A stretch of DNA of 7,348 bases from an uncultured Bacilli bacterium (GTDB lineage Bacteria > Bacillota_I > Bacilli_A > RF39 > UBA660). Below the pieces are notes generated by a model that saw nothing but the letters and a program-made list of their open reading frames with translations, was not told the origin of the DNA and ran no database searches. Where the stretch lies: positions 1-7,348 of the forward strand of contig CANQYN010000050.1 in assembly GCA_947628105.1 (NCBI GenBank), written 5' to 3'. Of this stretch, positions 1 through 5,706 are shown one piece after another (position 1 is the first letter of the stretch; every line of letters starts with the position of its first letter). A program made the position numbers and the translations under genes.

Positions 1-53
1 CCTCGACCTTTCGGGTATGAACCGAACGCTCTAGCCAGCTGAGCTACATCGCC
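1..53 (-). tRNA. tRNA-Met (CAU), elongator type, 3' part cut off by window edge
   Basis: Read on the minus strand this begins with acceptor strand GGCGATG, linker TA, a D arm with GCTC/GAGC stem, and an anticodon arm with stem TTCGG/CCGAA around loop TTCATAC, giving anticodon CAT. The variable region AGGTC and the start of the T stem (GAGG) follow before the window ends, so the T loop and 3' acceptor strand are missing. From memory, the arrangement closely resembles the elongator tRNA-Met of Bacillus subtilis. The initiator tRNA has a different acceptor start, and tRNA-Ile2 (also CAT) has a different anticodon loop, so elongator Met is the best call. It is transcribed away from thyA. More tRNA genes could follow beyond the edge. 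Confidence 0.92.
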
Positions 54-71
54 ATAAAAGTAAGCAATATG

Positions 72-101
72 ATTATATCATATCTTTTGATTATTTGACA
101 A
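72..101 (-). promoter_or_regulatory. SigA-type promoter of the tRNA-Met gene
   Basis: On the minus strand there is a -35 element TTGTCA (plus-strand 96-101), an 18-base spacer, and a perfect TATAAT -10 (72-77). The -10 is preceded by TG one base upstream, forming an extended -10 (TGATATAAT). The expected transcription start lies around position 65, about 12 bases before the mature tRNA 5' end. This is typical for a stable RNA promoter. Confidence 0.75.
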
Positions 102-144
102 GTGTTGAAAATAAAAATTTTCAATTTCCATTTAAATGAAGAAA

Positions 145-174
145 TTGACATAAATTTTAAAACGAGTATATAAT
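145..174 (+). promoter_or_regulatory. SigA-type promoter of the thyA unit
   Basis: A perfect -35 TTGACA (145-150) and a perfect TATAAT (169-174) are separated by 18 bases. Transcription would start near 181 and give a leader of about 60 nucleotides before thyA. It is divergent from the tRNA promoter, with about 43 bases between the two -35 elements. No second promoter is seen before the downstream kinase gene, so both genes probably depend on this one. Confidence 0.8.
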
Positions 175-190
175 GATGTAAGAAAGAATA

Positions 191-221
191 AAGAGGAAAA
201 GAAAATGTCTTTTCCTTTTTT
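191..221 (+). promoter_or_regulatory. thyA leader hairpin with T-run, possible attenuator
   Basis: The leader contains GGAAAAG (195-201), a 7-base loop, and CTTTTCC (209-215), followed by a run of six T (216-221). The stem can be lengthened to about 11 pairs by pairing the upstream purines 191-194 with the T-run, including one G-U. It begins only some 10-14 nucleotides after the predicted transcription start. The shape is that of an intrinsic terminator, but it sits between promoter and gene with no other plus-strand gene upstream to terminate. Attenuation of thyA is therefore an inference. The 5' arm also covers a GAGG that could serve the tiny upstream ORF at 205-225. Confidence 0.45.
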
Positions 222-225
222 ATGA
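205..225 (+). other. possible six-codon upstream ORF in the thyA leader
   Basis: ATG TCT TTT CCT TTT TTA TGA reads Met-Ser-Phe-Pro-Phe-Leu-stop. A GAGG (193-196) lies 8 bases upstream, and the stop lies directly before the AGGAGG (227-232) that serves thyA. The ATG is in the loop of the leader hairpin and the coding part forms its 3' arm, so ribosomes here would open the hairpin. Such a short frame can easily arise by chance. It is recorded only because spacing, ribosome site and hairpin coincide. Confidence 0.25.
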
Positions 226-241
226 TAGGAGGATAAATATA

Positions 242-1132
242 ATGTCAAAATTTGATAAAGAATATTTAACGTTATGCAAAGAAATATTAGAAGAAGGAAT
301 TGAAGTAGAAAATCGAACAGGAATTAATACTATTAAAATTCCATTTAAATCATTTCAATTTGATTTGAGTGAAGAGTTTCCTATTTTAACAACAAAATCA
401 GTCGCATTTAAAAGTGCGGTTTTAGAAATGCTTTGGTTTTATCAAGCACAATCTAATGATGTCAATTGGTTACAAGAAAGAAAGGTAAGAATTTGGGACG
501 AATGGAAAATTGACGATGATGGAATTTATCGTATTTATGATGACTTTGATACAAAAAATGCCATTAAAAGTGAAAAATATTTTGGAAAAGAAGCCGCTGG
601 GACAATTGGAACAGCCTATGGATATATTGTTCATCGCTATCAAATGACTCAAAACTTAATTGAAACATTAAAAACCAACCCAAACGATCGTAGAATGATA
701 ATGTCATTATGGCAAAACGAGTTTTTAGATACTGCTGTACTACCTTCTTGTGTATGGAATAGTATGTGGGATGTAAGCGATGGAAAATTAAATGCGATTG
801 TTACTTGTCGTTCTAATGATGTAGGGCTTGGAATGCCATTTAATATTACCCAATATGCTGTATTAACTCACATGCTAGCTCATGTCACAAATTTGAAACC
901 AGGAACGTTATATTATAATACTAAAGATGCTCATATCTATGTCAATCATATCGAACATATCAAAGAACAATTACGGCGTTATGAAGAATTAGGAGATTTT
1001 GATGCTCCAGAACTTTGGTTAAATCCAGAAATTACCGATTTTTTTGCTTTTGATAACTCGAGAGAATTAAAAGATATTAAATTATTAAACTATCAAAATC
1101 ATGGTCCTATTAAAATGAAAGTGGCTGTTTAA
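242..1132 (+). CDS. thyA: thymidylate synthase ThyA
   Basis: Makes dTMP from dUMP with methylenetetrahydrofolate as one-carbon donor and reductant, a cytosolic step in DNA precursor synthesis. The 296-residue protein has the family landmarks in order: the dUMP-phosphate arginine in RTG (Arg25), LTTK (49-52), the catalytic-site Glu62 in EMLWFY, TAYG (124-127), paired Arg149-Arg150, the nucleophile Cys170 in LPSCVW, RSNDVGLGMPFN (190-201) containing the conserved Asp193 and Asn201, HIY (231-233), and the C-terminal KVAV. The residue after the nucleophile is Val rather than the His of E. coli-type enzymes. As I recall, Bacillus subtilis ThyA also has Cys-Val there and a similar APELW-NPE tail, so this belongs to that branch and is not damaged. 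About 30 residues (roughly 90-120) are extra compared with the short E. coli form. AGGAGG (227-232) stands 9 bases before the ATG. The next gene starts on the base after the stop; no dihydrofolate reductase gene follows, unlike many thyA operons. Confidence 0.96.
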   Translation: MSKFDKEYLTLCKEILEEGIEVENRTGINTIKIPFKSFQFDLSEEFPILTTKSVAFKSAVLEMLWFYQAQSNDVNWLQERKVRIWDEWKIDDDGIYRIYDDFDTKNAIKSEKYFGKEAAGTIGTAYGYIVHRYQMTQNLIETLKTNPNDRRMIMSLWQNEFLDTAVLPSCVWNSMWDVSDGKLNAIVTCRSNDVGLGMPFNITQYAVLTHMLAHVTNLKPGTLYYNTKDAHIYVNHIEHIKEQLRRYEELGDFDAPELWLNPEITDFFAFDNSRELKDIKLLNYQNHGPIKMKVAV

Positions 1133-1750
1133 ATGGGGAAAATTTTTTGTATCATTGGAAAAAGTTCTTCTGGGAAAGATACGATATATCGAAAATTATT
1201 ATCAAAAAAAGAACTTCATTTACAAAAAAATGTAATGTATACGACTCGGCCAATGCGAAATGGGGAACAAGATGGAATTGATTATTATTACGTCGATATT
1301 CCTTTTTTTCAACAAGCAAAATTAGAAAATCGAGTAGTTGAAAGTAGGATCTATCAAACTGTTTATGGACCATGGACATATTTTACCATGTCTGATCATT
1401 TTGACTTAGAAAAAAATGATTATCTTGTCGTAAATACGTTAGAAGGTTTTCTTTCTTTAAAAAAATATTTTGGAGAAAATCAAATTATTCCTTTATACGT
1501 TTATATTCCAGATATTCTTCGCTTAGAAAGAGCTCTTCATCGAGAAAAAAAAGAAGCAAAACCAAAGGTAAAAGAATTATGTCGTCGCTTTTTACAAGAT
1601 GAAATCGACTTTTCTAACGAAAAATTAGCGCTCGCACAAATTCCTAATGAAAATTGTTTTGAAAATATAAATTTTGATGAATGTCTATATCAAATTACTA
1701 GTAAAATAGAAGAATATCAAACACAACTAATAAAAATAAAAAATAAATAA
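1133..1750 (+). CDS. guanylate-kinase-like P-loop nucleoside monophosphate kinase
   Basis: A 205-residue cytosolic P-loop protein of the guanylate kinase fold. The Walker A loop is GKSSSGKDT (9-17), with Asp where standard enzymes have Ser, Thr or Gly after the Lys. The phosphate-binding signature TTRPMRNGE with GIDYYYV follows, giving Arg39, Arg42 and Tyr51. Next come Glu70 and Tyr78-Gly79, and a lid-like basic region near 131-152 (RLERALHREKK, CRRF). Compared with what I remember of yeast guanylate kinase, the residues holding the monophosphate are kept. Several that touch the guanine ring look replaced: Met35/Tyr36 for Ser, Pro80 for Ser, and Thr102 for Asp. Base specificity is therefore uncertain, and this may not be the housekeeping gmk. 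Its ATG directly abuts the thyA TAA with no strong ribosome site of its own, suggesting translational coupling. A role in phosphorylating a deoxynucleotide linked to dTMP synthesis is only a guess from context. Confidence 0.8.
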   Translation: MGKIFCIIGKSSSGKDTIYRKLLSKKELHLQKNVMYTTRPMRNGEQDGIDYYYVDIPFFQQAKLENRVVESRIYQTVYGPWTYFTMSDHFDLEKNDYLVVNTLEGFLSLKKYFGENQIIPLYVYIPDILRLERALHREKKEAKPKVKELCRRFLQDEIDFSNEKLALAQIPNENCFENINFDECLYQITSKIEEYQTQLIKIKNK

Positions 1751-1867
1751 TATTATATTTTAACATTTACTTCTGATGATAATATGAGTCAGTTAATAAA
1801 ATTTATGAGCAATTTTAAATTATTTTTCTTTCCTAAATTTGTCACTTAAAGAAGAAACATTTTCGTC

Positions 1868-1873
1868 TATAAT
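1868..1873 (+). promoter_or_regulatory. putative -10 element upstream of spoIVB
   Basis: TATAAT within CTATAATA lies 40 bases before the spoIVB start. No -35 of the SigA type is at the right distance: the nearest, TTGTCA at 1839-1844, would need a 23-base spacer. In B. subtilis spoIVB is read by forespore sigma factors (SigF and SigG), whose -10 elements also resemble ATAATA. I could not match a forespore -35, so the sigma factor is undecided. The remainder of the gap 1751-1907 shows no gene and no convincing terminator after the kinase gene. Confidence 0.3.
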
Positions 1874-1907
1874 AATAGTGTAGTCTGTGTTATAAGGAGA
1901 TGTTTCT

Positions 1908-2897
1908 ATGTTTTTTAAAAAATTAAAAAAAGCATCTATTCTTCTTCTCTTATTATTGATTATGCCACTTCATGTCTATGCTTATTCAAAATTCATATAT
2001 GCTGGTGGCGAAAATATTGGTATCGAAATCGAGACAGATGGTGTTATTGTCATTGGTTCTTATGATATTAATGGAAAATCTTTAGCGGATAATGCAGGAC
2101 TACAAAAAGGAGATATCATCAAAAAAGTAGATGATAAAAAAGTAAGTAATATCGATGAAATGGTTCAAAAAATTAATATGACTACAGATGATACTTTAAA
2201 ACTAACTTATGCGAGAAAGAAAAAACTTTATAATACCAATTTAAAATTGATAAAAGAAGATAATATTTATAAAACAGGGCTTTATGTCAAAGACAAAGTA
2301 ACTGGAATTGGAACGTTAACTTTTGTCGATCCAAAAAGCAAATTATTTGGAGCGTTAGGACATGAAGTATTAGAATCAAACACGAAAACGATGTTAGAAG
2401 TAAAAGATGGTCATATTTTTAAATCGACCGTAACTAGTATTGATCGAAGTAACGGGGGAGATCCGGGTTCTAAAAATGCTTCCTTAGATAAAAAAGATAA
2501 AACAGGGGAAATTAGCGAGAATACAGAAAGTGGTATTTTTGGAAAATATACGGATAAAATAATGGATAACAAATTATATAAAGTGGCGTCAACGAATGAA
2601 ATCAAGTTAGGGAAAGCCAAAATATTAACTGTTATCGAAGGAACTAAAATCGAAGAATACGAAATTGAAATAGTGCGAATTAATGATCACGCTGATGAAA
2701 AGACAAAAAATATTTTATTTAAAATTACCGATGAAAAATTATTGAAAAAAACAGGTGGAGTTGTGCAGGGAATGAGTGGTTCTCCTATCCTTCAAGGAGA
2801 TTTCATTGTAGGGGCAGTAACCCATGTAGTTGTGGATAATCCACAAAACGGATACGGTATTTTTATCACAAATATGTTAGAAGAAGCAGAAAAATAG
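1908..2897 (+). CDS. spoIVB: SpoIVB sporulation serine peptidase (PDZ + S55)
   Basis: SpoIVB is made in the forespore, crosses into the space between the two spore membranes and cleaves SpoIVFA, which frees the SpoIVFB protease to activate pro-SigmaK in the mother cell. This copy has 329 residues, shorter than the roughly 426 of B. subtilis, the difference being mainly before the catalytic domain. Residues 9-25 are a hydrophobic signal or anchor segment ending in VYA. A PDZ domain spans about 33-115 (GLQKGDIIKKVDD). The S55 domain runs from about 120 to the end: GIGTLTFVD, FGALGHEV with His152, KITDEKLL with Asp275, VVQGMSGSPI with Ser290, GAVTHV and NGYGIFI. The Asp-Ser spacing of 15 equals what I recall for the B. 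subtilis triad (His236, Asp363, Ser378), so the enzyme looks active. AAGGAG (1894-1899) is 8 bases before the ATG. The usual neighbours recN and spo0A are absent; a terminator overlaps the stop codon, so it appears to be a single-gene unit. Confidence 0.95.
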   Translation: MFFKKLKKASILLLLLLIMPLHVYAYSKFIYAGGENIGIEIETDGVIVIGSYDINGKSLADNAGLQKGDIIKKVDDKKVSNIDEMVQKINMTTDDTLKLTYARKKKLYNTNLKLIKEDNIYKTGLYVKDKVTGIGTLTFVDPKSKLFGALGHEVLESNTKTMLEVKDGHIFKSTVTSIDRSNGGDPGSKNASLDKKDKTGEISENTESGIFGKYTDKIMDNKLYKVASTNEIKLGKAKILTVIEGTKIEEYEIEIVRINDHADEKTKNILFKITDEKLLKKTGGVVQGMSGSPILQGDFIVGAVTHVVVDNPQNGYGIFITNMLEEAEK

Positions 2898-2915
2898 GAA
2901 AAATTCCTATTTTTT
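2891..2915 (+). terminator. intrinsic terminator of spoIVB
   Basis: A perfect 10-base inverted repeat, AAAATAGGAA (2891-2900) and TTCCTATTTT (2904-2913), has a 3-base loop and is followed by further T. The left arm contains the spoIVB stop codon TAG (2895-2897). The stem is AT-rich but its compact loop and T-run fit Rho-independent termination. Confidence 0.8.
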
Positions 2916-2971
2916 GTGTTATAATAGTTTTGAAAATAATAATATGATTTTTTATTCATAGAATTTTTTAC

Positions 2972-2977
2972 TATAAT
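2972..2977 (+). promoter_or_regulatory. putative -10 element for the transglutaminase-fold gene
   Basis: TATAAT occurs in the context CTATAATA, the same eight bases as ahead of spoIVB, 23 bases before the start codon. Positions where a -35 should be hold mostly T, with no TTGACA-like hexamer. Because a terminator lies just upstream, some promoter is expected in this 103-base gap. An alternative extended -10 (TGTTATAAT, 2917-2925) sits immediately after the terminator. Confidence 0.3.
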
Positions 2978-3000
2978 AAAGAAGAAAGTAGGTTGATAGA

Positions 3001-4149
3001 ATGGCTATTAGTGGTAATAGTATTAGTAAAAGTTTTATTTTCAGACATTTATTTTTAATTTTAGTAATTATTGGATTAGGAGTAGGATATTATTTTTATT
3101 ATTACGTTAACGATAAAAAGCAAGATCGAATTATCGATGTTGCCAATTTAAAATTAGATAAAAATAGTCCTAATTATATTAATGATTTATATATTTCAGA
3201 TGGAAGGCATTATCAATATGTATTGTCCGATATAGAAAAAGAGATATATCAAACATTGTTGGAAGCAACAAAAAAATATCAAAGCAAAGTTACGATTGAT
3301 TTAACTGATTCTAAATATGAAGATTTCTATTTTTCTGGTATCGAATTAGAAAAAATACAAGAAGTAATGATTATGGACCATCCTGAATTACTTCAACTAG
3401 GATATTTTAAATTATTTGATGAAGACGATTCGGATAATAAAAAAAGACAATTCCAAGTAGAAATTCGATATGCTTTCAAAAAAGCACAATATAATACTGT
3501 CTATAAAAAAGTTAAACAAATTCTAGAGAAAGCAAGAAAAGAAACAACGACGATGAATGATTATGAAAAGGCAAAATATGTCTATGATTGGATTGGGAAT
3601 AAAGCCTCTTATGATAATACGGTATTGCCAGAATTACGTAGTGCTTATAATGCGATGATAGTAGGAAAGGCAAATAGTACTGGATATGCAAAAGCAGCAC
3701 AGTTAATGCTTCAATACATAAAAGTAAATTCTATTTTAGTAAGTGGAACCTTTAAAAATAATGGATATGAATGGAATTTAATTCGAATTGATGGAAAATA
3801 TTATCACTTTGATGCAACTGCGACATACAAATATAAAGCAAAAGCGGGAATCGTTTATACAGGATTACTTTTTCGAAATTCTCCAGATTATAAATTTGAA
3901 TATCCTGATATGATTCCTCGAGTAAACGGAAAAGAATATGAATATTATAGCTACAATAAATTAATTTATGAATATGATGGTAAAATTGAAAAATTAGGAA
4001 AAATATTAAATGAATCAAAATCAAAAGTAGTTCAATTAAAAGTTAAAAATTATTCTCAATTTTATCGAGAAGCAAGTATTGCAAAAGCAGAACTTGATTT
4101 TGAAGCAATTTACTTTGTCAATGAAGTAGCGATCATCGTAAAGAAATAA
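3001..4149 (+). CDS. membrane-anchored transglutaminase-fold protein, catalytic residues replaced
   Basis: A 382-residue protein of unknown function. Residues 13-36 form one hydrophobic segment after a short N-terminal tail, and the charged KKQDR follows. It is therefore probably a single-pass membrane protein with a large external part. Residues 78-180 are helical and charged with no recognised motif. About 187-290 match a bacterial transglutaminase-like core: DYEKAKYVYDWI (187-198), SYD (203-205), the helix start ANSTGYAKAAQLML (224-237), VSG, then GYEWNLIRIDGKYYHFDAT (255-273). In active members the helix carries a Cys (GxCxGYA) and the strand reads GHAWN. Here the Cys position is Ser226 and the His position Tyr256; only Asp271 of the triad remains. 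It is therefore likely a non-catalytic, binding version. The ribosome site is modest (GTAGG, 8 bases before ATG). It lies between spoIVB and a cell-wall deacetylase, each with its own stop signal, so a role in spore or wall assembly is only suggested by location. Confidence 0.75.
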   Translation: MAISGNSISKSFIFRHLFLILVIIGLGVGYYFYYYVNDKKQDRIIDVANLKLDKNSPNYINDLYISDGRHYQYVLSDIEKEIYQTLLEATKKYQSKVTIDLTDSKYEDFYFSGIELEKIQEVMIMDHPELLQLGYFKLFDEDDSDNKKRQFQVEIRYAFKKAQYNTVYKKVKQILEKARKETTTMNDYEKAKYVYDWIGNKASYDNTVLPELRSAYNAMIVGKANSTGYAKAAQLMLQYIKVNSILVSGTFKNNGYEWNLIRIDGKYYHFDATATYKYKAKAGIVYTGLLFRNSPDYKFEYPDMIPRVNGKEYEYYSYNKLIYEYDGKIEKLGKILNESKSKVVQLKVKNYSQFYREASIAKAELDFEAIYFVNEVAIIVKK

Positions 4150-4167
4150 GATTAATTTCTTTTCTTT
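4140..4167 (+). terminator. probable terminator after the transglutaminase-fold gene
   Basis: AAAGAAAT (4140-4147) pairs with ATTTCTTT (4155-4162) around a 7-base loop, followed by TTTCTTT-like pyrimidines. An alternative, longer pairing is CGTAAAGAAA (4137-4146) with TTTCTTTACG (4161-4170). Both overlap the end of the coding sequence. All-A/T-rich stems without a pure T-run make this a weaker candidate than the other terminators here. Confidence 0.4.
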
Positions 4168-4171
4168 ACGA

Positions 4172-4177
4172 TATACT
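4172..4177 (+). promoter_or_regulatory. putative -10 element for the deacetylase gene
   Basis: TATACT (4172-4177), in the context ATATACTAA, stands 28 bases before the chosen start, in a gap of only about 56 bases. No TTGACA-like sequence is found 16-19 bases upstream. It is offered as the likeliest promoter core because a terminator-like hairpin precedes it, but read-through from the upstream gene is equally possible. Confidence 0.25.
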
Positions 4178-4205
4178 AATAATGTTGTAAGGTTGTGTGA
4201 GGATT

Positions 4206-5675
4206 ATGAAAGTTAGACGTTATCATGCGGAAGATTATTATGAAAATAAAGAAAAAAAACATCATGTATCTAAAAAGATGTTGTTTCTAATTGGATTTAT
4301 TTTACTTCTCGGATTATTTTTTATATCGACAATTCCTAAAATTACGTTAAAAAACAAAGATATAAAAATTGAATATGGAGAAAAATTTAATCAAAAAGGA
4401 AAAGATTATAAGGCTTCTAACTGGTTTTCTAACTTGACCTCAAAAGTAAAAATATCGGATAACGTCAATTTAAATAAAGTAGGAAAATATCAAGAAAAAT
4501 ATCAAATTAATTATTTGTTTTGGAAAAAGACGGCAACTCGTGATATCGAAGTAGTCGATAGTGTAAAACCAGAACTTACTTTACCTACGAAGGATGATAT
4601 CGTCGTTTGTCCAAAGACCAATATTGAAAACTATCAATTTGATTATAAAGCGACAGATAATTATGATGGTGATGTTACCGATAAAGTAAAAGTTACCGAA
4701 ATCAAAGATCAAATTCAATTTTCCGTCTCTGATTCTTCTTCTAATGAAACGACAATAGTAAAAAAATTAAGGAGAGAAGATAAAGAAAAACCAATATTAA
4801 CATTAAAAGGGAAGGAAACAATAAATTTAAATGTCGGAGATACTTATCAAGAAAGTGGATATACCGTAACCGATAATTGCGATGGAAATTTAAATAAAAA
4901 AGTAACTGTTAAAAATAATGTCAATATGAAAAAAAGCGGGACTTATCAAATCCAATATACTGTCAAAGATTCATCAAATAATACGACAAATGTAATTCGA
5001 AAGGTAAATGTCGGGGTTATCAATAACCAAAGTCCTAAAAGTGATGGTGTTATTTATTTAACTTTTGATGATGGACCAAGTAAAACGATTACTCCTAAAT
5101 TATTAGATATTTTAAAATCAGAAAATGTAAAAGCTACATTTTTTGTCATCAACCATGCTTCTTCTCTCGATTATTTAATAAAACGAGAATATAAGGAAGG
5201 ACATACGGTAGCTCTTCATTCTTATACTCACAATTATAAAACAGTTTATGCTTCTGATCGAGCTTATTTTCAAGATTTAGAAAAAATTCAAGCAAAAGTT
5301 AAAAATTTAATTGGAATTAACGCTAATATCATCCGTTTCCCAGGCGGAAGTTCTAATACAGTTAGTAGACATTATTCTAAAGGAATTATGTCTCGATTAG
5401 TAAAAGAAGTCGAAAATCGGGGATATCGTTATTTCGACTGGAATGTAAGTTCTGGAGATGCAGGGGATGTATTTACTAAGGAAGCCGTTTATCGAAGTGT
5501 TGTCAATGGATTAAGTCATACTAAGACGAATGTTGTATTGATGCATGATTATGAAAATAATTATAAAACACTAAATGCCATTCGCGATATAATTCGCTAT
5601 GGGAAAAAACAAGGTTATCAATTTAGGGCTATTACTTCAAATACACCACAAGTAAAACATAATGTTAATAATTAA
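4206..5675 (+). CDS. cell-wall polysaccharide (peptidoglycan) deacetylase with Ig-like domains
   Basis: A 489-residue exported enzyme. A basic tail of 24 residues precedes one membrane segment (25-42). Three bacterial Ig-like modules of the DUF5011 kind follow (about 44-118, 121-187, 196-269); the first and third resemble each other (GDTYQESGYTVTD), the middle one is degenerate. A carbohydrate esterase 4 (NodB) domain spans about 279-477. All five of its motifs are intact: TFDDGPS (286-292) with catalytic base Asp288 and metal ligand Asp289, HSYTH (metal ligands His338 and His342), RFPGGS (377-382), DWN (411-413) and LMHD with His447. Such enzymes remove acetyl groups from N-acetylglucosamine (PgdA) or N-acetylmuramic residues (PdaA) of peptidoglycan; the anchored, Ig-spaced form better suits a PgdA-like role, but cortex modification cannot be excluded beside spoIVB. 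The reading frame also offers GTG at 4197. I chose ATG at 4206 because TAAGG (4188-4192) is too close to the GTG, though the evidence is weak. Confidence 0.9.
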   Translation: MKVRRYHAEDYYENKEKKHHVSKKMLFLIGFILLLGLFFISTIPKITLKNKDIKIEYGEKFNQKGKDYKASNWFSNLTSKVKISDNVNLNKVGKYQEKYQINYLFWKKTATRDIEVVDSVKPELTLPTKDDIVVCPKTNIENYQFDYKATDNYDGDVTDKVKVTEIKDQIQFSVSDSSSNETTIVKKLRREDKEKPILTLKGKETINLNVGDTYQESGYTVTDNCDGNLNKKVTVKNNVNMKKSGTYQIQYTVKDSSNNTTNVIRKVNVGVINNQSPKSDGVIYLTFDDGPSKTITPKLLDILKSENVKATFFVINHASSLDYLIKREYKEGHTVALHSYTHNYKTVYASDRAYFQDLEKIQAKVKNLIGINANIIRFPGGSSNTVSRHYSKGIMSRLVKEVENRGYRYFDWNVSSGDAGDVFTKEAVYRSVVNGLSHTKTNVVLMHDYENNYKTLNAIRDIIRYGKKQGYQFRAITSNTPQVKHNVNN

Positions 5676-5706
5676 AAAAATATTAGAATTTTTTCTAATA
5701 TTTTTT
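5675..5706. terminator. shared bidirectional terminator between convergent genes
   Basis: A 14-base perfect stem (5675-5688 with 5693-5706) around a TTTT loop ends in six T on the plus strand and, by symmetry, six T on the minus strand. It spans exactly the gap between the deacetylase stop codon and the stop codon of the minus-strand membrane gene and overlaps both. The core is TATTAGAA with TTCTAATA. It should stop transcription from both sides. Confidence 0.85.

Noticed and set aside
161..182. Alternative use of TGA as Trp (mycoplasma-like code)
   Set aside because: All seven complete genes avoid TGA stops, which prompted the thought. However, their Trp codons are TGG, none has an in-frame TGA, and a sporulation protease argues for a standard-code Firmicute. 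TAA preference at low GC explains it.
470..652. Minus-strand frame opposite thyA
   Set aside because: It lies wholly inside thyA, has no ribosome site or family motif, and is the expected by-product of an AT-rich gene read backwards. The same reasoning applies to frames opposite the kinase (1152-1379), spoIVB (2411-2620) and the transglutaminase-fold gene (3512-3700, 3752-4024).
1751..1800. Hairpin terminator after the kinase gene
   Set aside because: Only short imperfect repeats (such as CTGA...TCAG, 4 pairs) without a T-run are present; no supportable terminator.
1839..1873. TTGTCA followed by TATAAT as a standard promoter for spoIVB
   Set aside because: The spacer would be 23 bases, too long for SigA; only the -10 was kept, at low confidence.
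2917..2925. Extended -10 (TGTTATAAT) right after the spoIVB terminator
   Set aside because: It abuts the terminator T-run and has no -35; it would give a leader of about 70 bases. Possible, but less likely than the -10 at 2972.
4197..4205. GTG start three codons upstream of the deacetylase ATG
   Set aside because: TAAGG ends only 4 bases before it, which is too close when aligned to the full ribosome site; the ATG is somewhat better placed. The difference is three residues in a cytosolic tail.
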